Assembly: GCA_964035575.1 (NCBI GenBank)
Contig: OZ037863.1
Location: forward strand, 908,001 to 972,000
Source: Rhynchopus sp. YZ270_cl-10
Taxonomy: Eukaryota; Euglenozoa; Diplonemea; Diplonemida; Diplonemidae
Length of the DNA: 64,000 nt
Direction of reading: 5' to 3'
The first letter of the stretch is position 1, and each line of letters starts with the position of its first letter. Of this stretch, positions 41,960-52,611 are shown in pieces. The notes under the pieces are model-generated. The model made no database searches. It was not told the origin of the DNA and saw nothing but the letters and a program-made list of their open reading frames with translations. Position numbers and translations under genes: made by a program.

Positions 41960-43352
41960 ATATGGGTCGATTTCAAAACCCCCCCCCCCCTCAAAAGTTC
42001 AAAAGTGTTTTTTTCATGATTTAGGCAGTTTTTTTGCAGTCTGAGGTCCGGAACCACCCCAAAAATGATTTTCTGGGGGGTTTTGGGTGGTTTTGGGGCG
42101 AAATGCACCCTTTTTGACCATTTTTATGGTATTTTTAGGCTATTTTGGGTCATTTTCAGGCTATTTTGGCCTATTTTCACTGTATGACCGGTTTTTTGGG
42201 TTTTATGACGTTTGAGCACCAACAGGTGCCACGAAACACCCCAGTACCGGTTTTGTGGGTCTCCTGTGGGGTTTTGGGGGTGAAATATACCTTTTGCTTT
42301 ATGTTCTGGGCCATATTGGGGTGTTTTTTGGCCGTGTAGGCCTGGTATGTGCCACCTACAGTGCATGGGCCAATTTGGGTGTTTTGGGGGGTAGAGGGCC
42401 ATGGTGGTGGGTTCCTTACTCGCTGGCGGCGACGCTTATTGCTCACTGTTCTGGCCCCATTTCACCCCTCCCCGACCCTTTTCTGACGAAGATCTGTGAA
42501 GTGCTGGGTCCTGTCGCAAATGTTCTTTGTGAACGTTCTTACACAGAATAGGGGAGTATGAGGGGGGTCAAAATAGCCATTTTTGACCAAAAAACACCAA
42601 AAAAGCACCAATAAAAGTGTCAAATGTGTCCAAAACAGGTCGGAATGGGCTCACAGCCCATTTTTGGGGCATTTTTGGGCCAACGGAGGCCTCATGGCGT
42701 CAAATAAATTGTGTTTTTTGGTCAAAAATGACTATTTTGACCCCCCTCATACTCCCCTATTCTGTGTAAGAACGTTCACAAAGAACATTTGCGACAGGAC
42801 CCAGCACTTCACAGATCTTCGTCAGAAAAGGGTCGGGGAGGGGTGAAATGGGGCCAGAACAGTGAGCAATAAGCGTCGCCGCCAGCGAGTAAGGAACCCA
42901 CCACCATGGCCCTCTACCCCCCAAAACACCCAAATTGGCCCATGCACTGTAGGTGGCACATACCAGGCCTACACGGCCAAAAAACACCCCAATATGGCCC
43001 AGAACATAAAGCAAAAGGTATATTTCACCCCCAAAACCCCACAGGAGACCCACAAAACCGGTACTGGGGTGTTTCGTGGCACCTGTTGGTGCTCAAACGT
43101 CATAAAACCCAAAAAACCGGTCATACAGTGAAAATAGGCCAAAATAGCCTGAAAATGACCCAAAATAGCCTAAAAATACCATAAAAATGGTCAAAAAGGG
43201 TGCATTTCGCCCCAAAACCACCCAAAACCCCCCAGAAAATCATTTTTGGGGTGGTTCCGGACCTCAGACTGCAAAAAAACTGCCTAAATCATGAAAAAAA
43301 CACTTTTGAACTTTTGAGGGGGGGGGGGGGGGGTTTTGAAATCGACCCATAT
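41960..43352. mobile_element. 1.4-kb near-perfect palindrome (foldback element)
   Basis: The arms are 41960-42597 and 42711-43352, with a 113-base spacer. Arm sequences mirror each other, with one substitution seen (TAGCCA/TAGTCA near the inner end) and a homopolymer length difference (12 C against 16 G). The outer ends read ATATGGGTCGATTTC and its complement; the flanking ATAT is itself palindromic, so a TA or ATAT target duplication cannot be separated from the ends. Open frames occur in mirrored pairs and are not considered genes. No transposase is present. Arms this similar imply a young element or ongoing correction. Confidence 0.9.
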
Positions 43353-43657
43353 GCTCATCCACAATTTATTTACTTCAACTTTTCTTTGATCTTTGCTCTT
43401 AACACATTGTTGGGTGCAGAATATTTCTGCACTGTTCACCACCTTTGCTCTCTTTTACGTGCCTGTGTTTCTCTTGTCGTGCAAAAACACACTGGGCGGT
43501 CTTTCCCCTGCCACGCCAACGCCCAACGTTTTCCTTAACCTTTTCCCAATAAAGTAGAACCCTACCCTGCCCACCCTCACCACATTGTGGGTTTTCAACT
43601 TTTTCATTTCTCTTCTTATCAAAGCCTACACATACATCAGAGTGGGGACAGGGTAAT

Positions 43658-45476
43658 ATGTTTCATGACAGACCTGACATGGAGGCGGAAGTGAAGCCGC
43701 CGAGGAAGGTGAAGAAACGTCGTTTTGATATGAGTGGAGATGCACCTGCACCTGACGCAGGACCAACACCAACACCAACCCCTGCAGCACAAGCACCTCC
43801 GGAACCCACCCCAGCACCAGCACCAGCACCTGCAACTGAGGTGCCCGCACCACTCCCCATGGCACCTCCCGCGACACACATGCCAGAGATTGCACTGCCT
43901 ACTGTGCCACCGATGGGGCATCCCAGCATGATGATGGGGTTCCCCATGGCTCATATGCATCACCACCACCACCACCACCACCATCATCAACACCAGCAGC
44001 AGCAACACCACGAACAACCCCCAGAAGTGTTCGACGTTAAGGTAGAGGACAGTGGCGCGCCTGTAGAGCTCCCGCCAGCAGAGCCCGTACCCATGCCGGT
44101 GATGCCGATGCCTGCACCAACACCGCCAGTGGCAATCCCGCCCCCAGCTCCCGTGGTCGAGCTAACAGAGGAGGAGAAAGCGAATGTCACAGAGTGGACC
44201 CAGTACTACGACGCACTGAGGTACTACATGATGCGGTATTCGGCGTATCACGTATGTGGTTTTTTTCTCTTTTCTTTTTGAAAGTTTTTTTTCGGGGGGA
44301 AAGAAGGGCCTTTTCCATGAGATTGCCCCAAAAATAGTAGAAATGTCATCAAATTTGCAATAATATCGTACAGAATACATAAAACGAAACATAAACTACA
44401 AAAAAATGTACGAAAAACAGTACACATAGTTAAGAGGAAGGAGAGATTCTTCCCATTGCGGGTTTCTTTTTTTTTTTTTTAGTTTGTAACCAGTGTTTCC
44501 GCGCTCCTTCATTGGGTACGATTTTTGATGAAGAATCGTGATTTTGTACATAAAAGGTAAATACGTCCCGAGCCCGGCGCGCTACGCGCGCCGGAAGTTA
44601 ACGCAAGTTCGGGGCCTCCGGCGGAGAAACTAGAGTTCTGGCCCAAAAAACGCGTCCCAGCGCAGTCCCTGAGATTTCCAAAAAATAAAATAAAAAGGCG
44701 CGGTCGAGCCCGACCCGGAATGAGAGAATTCCTCGGGTATCCAACTGAGGAGTTCAACTTCATTGATATTTGAACCAGACACACGAATTATCAGTAACCT
44801 CAGTACGTGTACAAAAAGAAACGGTGGTCATAGCATCAAGGCTCCTGGCGAAGCCACGGTACGCAACATTTCAAAAAATTGCGCTTAAAATTGCACATTT
44901 TTACTGCCAAACTATGTCATGGGAAGGGTGTGATGCAAACTTGCGCCGCAGGCGCACGGTACGCTACTTTTTTTCTTTCGCCATGCTGCATGTTTCCTTT
45001 TCGTTCGTCGTTTGATCAATTGAGTCGCGTTCTGGCTGTGACGGGGTCACTTTGTTCATGAGGCCAGTTCTGGTCACTCTCAGAGGCTTATGTGGGGGAT
45101 TTTTTTTTTTTTTCGGGAATTTTTTTTTATTATTTTTTTTTACTATTTTTTTCCAATGAAGAATTCTTCACTGGAAAAAAAATTTTTTTTGGGATTTTTT
45201 TTTTTTTCGAAGAATTCTTCATCGGATTCTTCAGCGCGGAAAGTCTGTTTGTAACAGCGAACAATTAACATCACAATACAGGCGAGTTTGCGGGTACAAG
45301 AAGACATGGAAGAGGCCGTGGCACGGCAGGTCGCGCAAGCAGCAGTCTCTACAGCCACAAAGCTTGTGGCCCTCGAGACTGCGAACAAGGAGCGCTTCCT
45401 GCAGATGAAGGAGGAGTGGCGCGCACAGGGGCAGTCTGGGGCCGCAGCGCGAGAGGACCGAATGGAAGAAGACTAG
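43658..45476 (+). CDS. Pro/His-rich nuclear-type protein (two exons)
   Basis: Exons 43658-44251 and 45282-45476 are joined in phase 0 (CAC|GTATGT ... AATACAG|GCG), giving 262 residues. RPPRKVKKRRFD-like residues near the N-terminus (PPRKVKKRRF) form a nuclear localisation signal. Residues 30-170 are low-complexity: Pro/Ala/Thr repeats, a Met-rich patch, and a run of His (MHHHHHHHHHHQH) with Gln. The last part before the intron, TEEEKANVTEWTQYYDALRY, is helical and aromatic, and exon 2 continues as a charged helix ending AAREDRMEED. No named domain is recognised. The WxxYYxxLxYY pattern faintly recalls Tyr-rich tails of splicing/RNA-binding factors, but that is speculative. Confidence 0.7.
44252..45281. 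other. 1.03-kb intron with a GC-rich insert
   Basis: Most of the intron is T/A-rich, but 44565-44740 is very GC-rich (GAGCCCGGCGCGCTACGCGC, a near-palindrome, then GGGGCCTCCGGCGGAG and CGGTCGAGCCCGACCCGG) and does not resemble the flanks. Two inverted pieces occur later (GAAGAATTCTTCA repeated at 45158 and 45209). A small foreign element is likely, but no ends could be fixed. Confidence 0.45.
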
Positions 45477-45866
45477 CCTCTTGCCTCTCTGTCTCTGTCT
45501 CTCTTTCATTTTGCATGCACAGACCAGCTTTTTAGTGTGAAGCTTTGCTCTGCGCCTTTACCAAACACTGCAAAACATAAAACATGGATCGACTAAAACA
45601 GTGGGTGGGAAGAAGGGGGGAGTGGGTGGGCGGGGGGGCGGAGGAATTCTTGAGGGGGGTAAGGAGAAACGAAACTGCAAAAAAAAAAAAACAAAAAAAA
45701 CAAAACAAAGGGACCTCGGCTCTCTTTTTACGTTACCCTTTTCCCTCCTTCTTAGCAACAAAAAGAAATAGATCCACACTTCATTTCACCCTCTGTACCC
45801 CCCTCCCACAACCCTCACCCCCTCACCCCTCCACCGCAGTACCTCTCCTCCTCCTCCCCTCCTCAA
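45477..45866. other. intergenic region, nothing recognised
   Basis: Non-coding: a G-rich patch, A runs, then about 100 bases of CT-rich sequence with CCACCGCAG 27 bases before the next start codon. Confidence 0.5.
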
Positions 45867-47776
45867 ATGACCAGCGCATTCCAAATGGCACGGGCCCAGG
45901 TTGCCCAACTCAGTGCCTCACAGGCAGTCAAGAAACGGAATGCGGATGTAATGGAGGTGGAGACAGGTGTACCGAGCAATTGTGTGCTGAGGTGGTCTGC
46001 GGGGAGAGGTGAGGAATATGTGTATGAGGGTGGGGTGCAGGGACTTGCAACCACGCAGGTGGACTCCCCTGACCCTACGACCCACATGCGGCAGCACACT
46101 GGCGAGCCATACGCCACCCTCACCTACCCCGATGGGCACTGCCACGAAGGTGAATGGCGCACCGGCAAGCGCCACGGCCACGGCGTCATGCACACCGCCA
46201 ACGGCTACCGCTACGAAGGCGCCTTCCAAGCCGACACCCCCTCCGGCAAAGGCAGCGAAAACTTCACCCGCCACGAATACGTGAAGTGCGACCACTACTC
46301 CCACGGCCGCCCCACCAAGGAGGGGACCATCTTCTACAAGCCCCGCGACGAACCCTCCTACAAATACAACGGCTGCTTTTCCAAGGCAGGACGACGACAC
46401 GGACCTGGGGCTATCACCTATTCAAATGGCGACATCTACTATGGTACGTGGAAGGAGGGGAAGCGGCAGGGGAAGGGGGTGACGTTGCAGGTTGTGCGGA
46501 AGAAGTATGCGACGGTTGCGAGGAAGTTGGTGTCGGTGTGGGAGGAGGACAAACTGGTGTCGGGGCCGACGGAGCTGCTGAAGGCGGACCCAGAGATTGA
46601 AGCTATTATCACAGGAGCGTTGAACCGCGCGCCTGCGGAGGAAGATATGCCGCAAGGATCTGCTGGTTATGCGCCCGCGGACCTTACGAAGTGGAAGGTG
46701 CAGGACGGTGTGCTCGAGCTCTCTCTCGAGCACTTCCACAGACTCAACGCAGGTTTTGAACTGCTTGATGACGACTACAGCGGGGAGCTCTCCATGGCGG
46801 AGCTGACAAAGCTATGGGGCAGCAACGACCAGAAGATGCTCAAACGGCTCGACCGCAACAAAGACGGCCACGTCTCGTTGTATGAAGTCTTGCTGGAATG
46901 GTATGGTTTATCAAAATGCAGGGCGTAAAAATAAATGGGTTGATACTACAACGTATGTATAAAACAACAAAACCTTCTCCTATCAGGTACCCCGATGTGC
47001 GCCGTTCGCAGCTGCTGCGCTACTCCCAGGTGGAGCCGACTGTGGCGTCTATCTTCCGCATGCGTGGTGCCCTGGCTGGCATTCCGCACCCTCACCAGGA
47101 CGGCTTCCTGCAGGTGGCAGACCCTGAAGGACTGCTGCACCTAGGTGACCTCGAAAAGGCTGGGAACGTGATAGGCGGCGAGGCCGTCTCCTCAGTTCTG
47201 TGGACCCGCGCAGCAGCCCTCAGCGACCCACCCGGGTTTGTTGAGCTTCTTGAAGCGTGGCACCCGAACACACCACGCGCGGTGCTGGAGCGATTCCACA
47301 TGGCGCGCATCGACTATGAGGAGCTGGAGGCGTGCCACCGCGACTTCGTGGAGTTGGATGTACGCAAGCATGGGTGTCTTGAGCTTGACGTCTTTGTCGA
47401 TGCACTGCAGAAGAAGCGGGCGCAGTTGTGTGGTGCCAATGTGCATCAGACCCCGAAGAGCGGGGCGGGGGATGCGAGAGTCGCGGAGCTGTCAGCACGG
47501 CTGACACCCTTCTTCTTCAAGGCAGACCCCTGCTGGCAGGTAGGACGCCACATTCGCCTCACCATTGGCATGTTTGAGCTCATGTGCGAATGGTGCATCA
47601 AAGTCTCCTCCCGCGCCAGCCCCCCCCGCCAACTCGCCTTCTCCGACCTCATGCGCTACAGCTTCGCAAACGTCCCCTGTCTCGTCACCAAGGCATATCT
47701 CACGCAAAAGCGGGTCTCCCAAAAACCCTGTACCTGCGATGTGTGTGCGTTCTGTAGGAGTAATAATTTGCGGTAG
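45867..47776 (+). CDS. MORN-repeat / EF-hand protein (two exons)
   Basis: Exons 45867-46900 and 46987-47776 (intron 86 nt, GTATGG...TATCAG) give 607 residues. Residues ~85-210 contain MORN repeats (YPDGHCHEGEWRTGKRHGHG, YSNGDIYYGTWKEGKRQGKG). Two canonical EF-hand loops follow: DDDYSGELSMAE and DRNKDGHVSLYE, each with full Ca2+-ligand spacing. A third, degenerate loop is ELDVRKHGCLEL. The splice junction falls just after the second EF-hand (LLEW|YPDVRR). The C-terminus is Cys-rich (CTCDVCAFC). MORN proteins scaffold membrane-cytoskeleton contacts, often at flagellar bases; a Ca2+-responsive scaffold is inferred. The last ~35 bases of the gene and its downstream DNA recur at 52681. Confidence 0.9.
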
Positions 47777-48228
47777 GGTAGGTAGGGTAGGGGAGGGGAG
47801 GGGAGTGGGGGTGGGGGTCGTGTATTATAGACAGTATAGAGTTATTAGAGAGTGATGTGGGTTTGCAGTAGGTTCTATTTTTTGCTGCAATTTCTGCCCG
47901 CAGGTGTGGAGGAAAACCGTAGAGCGAGTTTGCGGCTCTATCTGGTAAGGATGCAAAAGAAAAAAGGAACGTGTCTTTCTCTCGTTGGACAGAATAATGC
48001 TTTTAGTCGAATAGAAACATAGAATTGATTGCGTGACACTTTTTGTTTTCAAACCCCACAAGAGACTTCTGCTGCAGTACCAGAACATCACCCAAGAGGC
48101 ATGTTCCGTCAGCACCACTCTGCATGGTTGGGGTCCACCCGATTGGTACACTGGTCATGTACCAACACTGTCACGAACGCTGTTGTATTTCAATTCAACT
48201 TTGTTTGCGTACGCACCATCCTCAGAAG

Positions 48229-48360
48229 GTACGGGTGATCATGCTGAGAGACGGCATCGAAAATGCATTCCCGGTGGGCAGGGAGGTCATCATTTGGAAT
48301 ACCAGATGCAGGTACCGTGCGGATGTTCCGATCGGAACTTCCTTCCAATACAATCGTTGA
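48229..48360 (+). pseudogene. fragment of the SH3-like domain gene
   Basis: From ATCATGCTGAGAGACGGC this matches residues IMLRDGIENAFPVGREVII of the genes at 51886 and 56655, then continues in frame for about 25 diverged residues to a stop. The 5' two-thirds of the gene is missing, and the fragment begins right after a CCTCAG that ends a family-C repeat. The start codon and second barrel are lost. Confidence 0.75.
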
Positions 48361-48502
48361 TGAATGCTGTGAGGGATCCCGTCGTGATCCTTTGAAAAGT
48401 ACAGATTTAGAGCAACCTCTGTGCCTCCACATTTCCTTCTGGTGTAACACTTTGAGGAGCCTTTTCTTTGTTGTTCCTCACCCCACAACACAACAACCCA
48501 CC

Positions 48503-48520
48503 ATGAAGAGATACACATAA
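48503..48520 (+). promoter_or_regulatory. conserved five-codon upstream ORF
   Basis: ATGAAGAGATACACATAA (MKRYT stop) ends 2 bases before the LRR gene start at 48523, in a different frame, in the context CCCACCATGA. The same ORF at the same distance precedes the starts at 50317, 51886, 53426 and 55067. It should be met first by scanning ribosomes. Confidence 0.8.
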
Positions 48521-48522
48521 CA

Positions 48523-50025
48523 ATGGAAGTGGTTGTGCAGGGCTTCGGAAAGGAGTACGTGATTGAGGTGGGTGAGGATGACACAATAGCGACGATGCGG
48601 CAGAAGGTGGCGTCTGCATCAGGGTTGCGCGACGACAGCTTTCGTATGGGTTTTGGAGGGAAGGACGAAGGAGAGGACATCACACAACTTAGTGCTGGGG
48701 ACATAGTCGTGTTGGAGAAGACACCGAAATACGAAGCCATAGCAGCACTTCATGCCTTGGGTGAGACGGACGTCACAGCAAAAACGTTGAAGAACGTGAG
48801 GGATCCGAAGGTGGCTAGCTTGCTCCTGCAGGCAGAAGTTGCGACTGAGATTCCAAAAGAATTCTTCTCGCGTAGTGCAGTCACGCACATTCGTTTCGGT
48901 TGTGTGTCCGATGTGGATGACAACTGTGACACCACACTGCACCTGCCTGCATTACCCTGTGTCACCGCAATTGGCGTCTGCTTCCTCTTCGAGTGCACGG
49001 CGTTATCAACTGTGGATCTCTCCGGCCTACGAGCAGTCACCGTAATTGGTGAAGGGTTCCTCTCCAAGTGCACAGGGTTGTTGACCGTCGATCTCACCAG
49101 CCTGCAGGCTGTCACCGCAATTGGCGGCTGCTTCCTCTACCAGTGCAGGGCGTTATCAACTGTGGATCTCTCCAGCCTGCGAGCAGTCACCACGATTGGT
49201 TACGGGTTCCTCTCCTGGTGCACGGGGTTGTCGACCGTCGACCTCACCGGCTTGCAAGCTGTCACCACAATTGGTGATGCGTTCCTCATGCAGTGCACGG
49301 CGTTATCAACTGTGGACCTCTCCAGCCTGCGAGCAGTCACCACAATTGGTGGCGGGTTCCTCTTTGGGTGCACGACGTTATCAACTGTGGATCTCCCCAG
49401 CCTGCGAGCAGTCACCGTAATTGGTGAAGGGTTCCTCTCCAAGTGCACAGGGTTGTTAACCGTCGATCTCACCAGCCTGCAGGCTGTCACCTCGATTGGT
49501 AAATTGTTCCTCATCGAGTGCACGGCGTTATCAACTGTGGACCTCTCCAGCCTGCGAGCAGTCACCGTAATTGGTGACGGGTTCCTCTCCAAGTGCACAG
49601 GGTTGTCGACCGTCGATCTCTCCGGCTTGCAAGCTGTCACCACGATTGGTAAAAGGTTCCTCGTGCAGTGCACGGCGTTATCAACTGTGGATCTCTCCAG
49701 CCTGCAAGCTGTCACCACAATTGGTGGCGGGTTCCTCGCCGGGTGCACAGGGTTGTTGACCGTCGACCTCTCCAGCCTGCGAGCAGTCACCACAATTGGT
49801 AAGGGGATGCTCTCCAAGTGCACGGCGTTGTCGACCGTCGACGTGTCCGGACTGCAAGCTGTCACCAGAATTGGTGACAACTTTCTGCACAAGTGTCCAG
49901 CATTGCGCGCGGTACATGGAAAGGACAAATGCAGCAATGCTGTACGCAGCATAGTAGGTGACATGGGTGTTGAAGGGAAAGAATTGTATGAAATAGGGAA
50001 GAAAAGGAAGCGGGAGTGGGAATAG
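48523..50025 (+). CDS. ubiquitin-like header + LRR protein, array member A
   Basis: 500 residues. Residues 1-64 are a beta-grasp-like header (MEVVVQGFGKEYVIEVGEDD, TIATMRQKV, LSAGDIVVLEK). Residues 65-125 are a helical linker (KYEAIAALHALGETDVTAKT). About 12 tandem repeats of 25 residues follow, consensus CTxLSTVDLSSLxAVTxIGx plus GFLxx, of the BspA/LRR_5 type. The C-terminus is basic (ELYEIGKKRKREWE) and could be a nuclear signal. There is no signal peptide or membrane anchor, unlike most surface BspA-like proteins. It is probably an intracellular protein-interaction scaffold; the partner is unknown. It is the longest member, and the others differ by whole repeats. The leader carries a conserved upstream ORF. 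Confidence 0.85.
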   Translation: MEVVVQGFGKEYVIEVGEDDTIATMRQKVASASGLRDDSFRMGFGGKDEGEDITQLSAGDIVVLEKTPKYEAIAALHALGETDVTAKTLKNVRDPKVASLLLQAEVATEIPKEFFSRSAVTHIRFGCVSDVDDNCDTTLHLPALPCVTAIGVCFLFECTALSTVDLSGLRAVTVIGEGFLSKCTGLLTVDLTSLQAVTAIGGCFLYQCRALSTVDLSSLRAVTTIGYGFLSWCTGLSTVDLTGLQAVTTIGDAFLMQCTALSTVDLSSLRAVTTIGGGFLFGCTTLSTVDLPSLRAVTVIGEGFLSKCTGLLTVDLTSLQAVTSIGKLFLIECTALSTVDLSSLRAVTVIGDGFLSKCTGLSTVDLSGLQAVTTIGKRFLVQCTALSTVDLSSLQAVTTIGGGFLAGCTGLLTVDLSSLRAVTTIGKGMLSKCTALSTVDVSGLQAVTRIGDNFLHKCPALRAVHGKDKCSNAVRSIVGDMGVEGKELYEIGKKRKREWE

Positions 50026-50316
50026 GGTGTTTGATTCTTGGGTTAATGTGAGGGTCTGGTGGTCTGCTGAGGGGGAAGGGGAAAAGAACAGAGGAAAACA
50101 AGCGAAACGAAACGTGGAACGATCCCCACCCAACCTCCTTCCCTCTTTTTCTTTGGGCAACCTTAAGGTTTGTCTTTTCCTTACATGCAATGTGATTCGA
50201 AACCAGCAAAAGCAAGTCAACCACATTTCCTTCTGGCGTAACACTTTGAGGAGCCTTTTCTTTGTTGTTCCTGACCCCACAACACAACAACCCACCATGA
50301 AGAGATACACATAACA
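50026..50316 (+). repeat. array spacer with leader, unit R (first of four)
   Basis: This 291-base spacer recurs after members B (51595-51885), D (54776-55066) and, truncated at about 56450, E. It is almost identical in each. It starts GTGTTTGATTCTTGGG and ends in the leader with the MKRYT upstream ORF (50297-50314). It remains open in one frame for ~95 codons without an ATG, which seems coincidental. Confidence 0.85.
50297..50314 (+). promoter_or_regulatory. conserved five-codon upstream ORF
   Basis: Same MKRYT ORF as at 48503, ending 2 bases before the start of array member B. Confidence 0.75.
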
Positions 50317-51594
50317 ATGGAATTGGTTGTGCAGGGTTTCGGAAAGGAGTACGTGATTGAGGTGGGTGAGGATGATACAATAGCGACGATGCGGCAGAAG
50401 GTGGCATCTGCAGCGGGGTTGTGCGAAGACAGCTTTCGTATGGGTTTTGGAGGGAAGGACGAAGGAGAGGACATCACACAACTCAGTGCTGGGGACATAG
50501 TCGTGTTGGAGAAGACACCTAAATACGAAGCCATAGCAGCACTTCATGCCTTGGGTGAGACGGACGTCACAGCAAAAACGTTGAAGAACGTGAGGGATCC
50601 GAAGGTGGCTAGCTTGCTCCTGCAGGCAGAAGTTGCGACTGAGATTCCAAAAGAATTCTTCTCGCGTAGTGCAGTCACGCACATTCGTTTCGGTTGTGTG
50701 TCCGATGTGGATGACAACTGTGACACCACACTGCACCTACCTGCATTGCCCTGTGTCACCGCAATTGGCGTCTGCTTCCTCTTCGAGTGCACGACGTTAT
50801 CAACCGTGGATCTCTCCAGCCTGCAAGCTGTCACCGTAATTGGTGACGGGTTCCTCGGCGGGTGCACAGGGTTATCGACCGTCGATCTTACCAGCCTGCA
50901 AGCTGTCACCGCAATTGGTAACGGGTTCCTCATGCAGTGCACGGCGTTATCAACTGTGGACCTCTCCAGCCTGCGAGCTGTCACCACGATTGGTTACGGG
51001 TTCCTCTTTGGGTGCACGACGTTATCAACTGTGGATCTCACCAGCCTGCGAGCAGTCACCGTAATTGCTAAAGGGTTCCTCTCCAAGTGCACAGGGTTGT
51101 TGACCGTCGATCTCACCAGCCTGCAGGCTGTCACCTCGATTGGTAAATTGTTCCTCATGGAGTGCACGACGTTATCAACTGTGGACCTCTCCAGCCTGCG
51201 AGCAGTCACCGTAATTGGTGACGGGTTCCTCTCCAGGTGCACAGGGTTGTTGACCGTCGACCTCTCCGGCTTGCAAGCTGTCACCACGATTGGTAAAAGG
51301 TTCCTCGTGCAGTGCACGGCGTTATCAACTGTGGATCTCTCCAGCCTGCAAGCTGTCACCACAATTGGTGGCGGGTTCCTTGCCGGGTACACAGGGTTGT
51401 TGACCGTCGACGTGTCCGGACTGCAAACTGTCACCACAATTGGTGACCACTTTCTGCACAAGTGTCCAGCATTGCGCGCGGTACATGGAAAGGACAAATG
51501 CAGCAATGCTGTACGCAGCATAGTAGGTGACATGGGTGTTGAAGGGAAAGAATTGTATGAAATAGGGAAGAAAAGGAAGCGGGAGTGGGAATAG
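50317..51594 (+). CDS. ubiquitin-like header + LRR protein, array member B
   Basis: 425 residues, exactly 75 (three 25-residue repeats) shorter than member A. Header and linker are nearly identical to A (MELVVQGFGKEYVIEVGEDD; SAAGLCEDSFRM). About 9 repeats are present, in an order that matches parts of A (for example the AVTSIGKLFLMECTTLSTVD block) but with blocks removed. One repeat has GYTGL in place of GCTGL. The C-terminal cap and basic tail are the same as in A. It is the likely product of unequal exchange between neighbours. Confidence 0.85.
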   Translation: MELVVQGFGKEYVIEVGEDDTIATMRQKVASAAGLCEDSFRMGFGGKDEGEDITQLSAGDIVVLEKTPKYEAIAALHALGETDVTAKTLKNVRDPKVASLLLQAEVATEIPKEFFSRSAVTHIRFGCVSDVDDNCDTTLHLPALPCVTAIGVCFLFECTTLSTVDLSSLQAVTVIGDGFLGGCTGLSTVDLTSLQAVTAIGNGFLMQCTALSTVDLSSLRAVTTIGYGFLFGCTTLSTVDLTSLRAVTVIAKGFLSKCTGLLTVDLTSLQAVTSIGKLFLMECTTLSTVDLSSLRAVTVIGDGFLSRCTGLLTVDLSGLQAVTTIGKRFLVQCTALSTVDLSSLQAVTTIGGGFLAGYTGLLTVDVSGLQTVTTIGDHFLHKCPALRAVHGKDKCSNAVRSIVGDMGVEGKELYEIGKKRKREWE

Positions 51595-51865
51595 TGTGTT
51601 GGATTCTTGGGTTAATGTGAGGGTCTGGTGGTCTGCTGAGGGGGAAGGGGAAAAGAACAGAGGAAAACAAGCGAAACGAAACGTGGAACGATCCCCACCC
51701 AACCTCCTTCCCTCTTTTTCTTTGGGCAACCTTAAGGTTTGTCTTTTCCTTACATGCAATGTGATTCGAAACCAGCAAAAGCAAGTCAACCACATTTCCT
51801 TCTGGCGTAACACTTTGAGGAGCCTTTTCTTTGTTGTTCCTGACCCCACAACACAACAACCCACC

Positions 51866-51883
51866 ATGAAGAGATACACATAA
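51866..51883 (+). promoter_or_regulatory. conserved five-codon upstream ORF
   Basis: Same MKRYT ORF, ending 2 bases before the start of the header/SH3-like chimera. Confidence 0.75.
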
Positions 51884-51885
51884 CA

Positions 51886-52611
51886 ATGGAATTGGTTGTG
51901 CAGGGCTTCGGAAAGGAGTACGTGATTGAGGTGGGTGAGGATGACACAATAGCGACGATGCGGCAGAAGGTGGCGTCTGCAGCGGGGTTGCGCGAAGACA
52001 GCTTTCGTATGGGTTTTGGAGGGAAGGACGAAGGAGAGGACATCACACAACTTAGTGCTGGGGACATAGTCGTGTTGACAAAAGTGCCGCCACCGGCGCC
52101 ACGGAAAGGCGACCGCGTGAAGATCGTGAACACCGAGCAAAGGTGTGCAGACACAAACTTCGAGGGCTTCCGCCACATGACGTTCGTTGACGAGGTCACG
52201 CTGGGCTCATTCGCAAGGTTGCTTGCTGTGACGCAGCACCCCAAGGACAAAGAGATGCAGGTGTTCATTGTACAGTTCGATGAAGGTCGCAGGCAGGGTG
52301 CCATCATGCTGAGAGACGGCATCGAAAATGCATTCCCGGTGGGCAGGGAGGTCATCATTTCGAATGCCGGATGCAGGTACTTTGCGGATGACTGCCGATC
52401 GGTGTTCCCCGACAACACAATCGTTGATGAATGCGACGAGGGCGATACTGGCGTGATCCTGCGCGTGAAGCACTTCGAGCGAGCGAGTCTGCCCGTCTAC
52501 CTTGTAGCAGTCGACAGACATCTCGATTGCGTGGTGATGGGGGACAAGGGGCTGTCCCAGAGAGAAGTGGAGGAACCCAAGGAACACACCACAAGCGAGG
52601 ATGAGAACTAG
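51886..52611 (+). CDS. header fused to duplicated SH3-like barrel, array member C
   Basis: 241 residues. Residues 1-64 are the same header as in the LRR members, up to GDIVVL. At about base 52077 the sequence switches to TKVPPPAPRKGDRVKIVNTE and the module found alone in the gene at 56655. That module appears to consist of two related halves: GDRVKIVN...FVDEVTLGSFARLLAV...VFIVQFDEG and GREVIISN...IVDECDEGDTGVILRV...VYLVAVDRH. The motifs (charged residue-V-x-I, turn, GDxGxxLxV) resemble SH3-like/KOW or Mib-HERC2-type beta barrels. The tail is acidic (EEPKEHTTSEDEN). It is a clean domain swap behind a common header and leader. Function is unknown. Confidence 0.8.
   Translation: MELVVQGFGKEYVIEVGEDDTIATMRQKVASAAGLREDSFRMGFGGKDEGEDITQLSAGDIVVLTKVPPPAPRKGDRVKIVNTEQRCADTNFEGFRHMTFVDEVTLGSFARLLAVTQHPKDKEMQVFIVQFDEGRRQGAIMLRDGIENAFPVGREVIISNAGCRYFADDCRSVFPDNTIVDECDEGDTGVILRVKHFERASLPVYLVAVDRHLDCVVMGDKGLSQREVEEPKEHTTSEDEN

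Larger units (their letters stand above)
47743..48522 (+). repeat. segmental duplication unit S (first copy)
   Basis: This stretch is repeated at 52681-53425 with high similarity. It contains the last codons of the MORN gene, a G-run series (GGTAGGGTAGGTAGGGTAGG), an AG/GT-flanked segment near 47905, a family-C repeat copy (48118-48215), a fragment of an SH3-like domain gene, and the leader of the following LRR gene with its upstream ORF. In the second copy the MORN codons are orphaned, so the first copy is the source. Confidence 0.85.

Noticed and set aside
42124-43184. Mirrored 64-98 codon frames in the palindrome
   Set aside because: They occur as exact pairs because the arms are inverted copies; no domain and no sign of translation.
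50027-50314. 95-codon frame in each array spacer, running into the leader
   Set aside because: It begins at a GTG, has no recognised domain, and is simply conserved because the spacers are duplicated.
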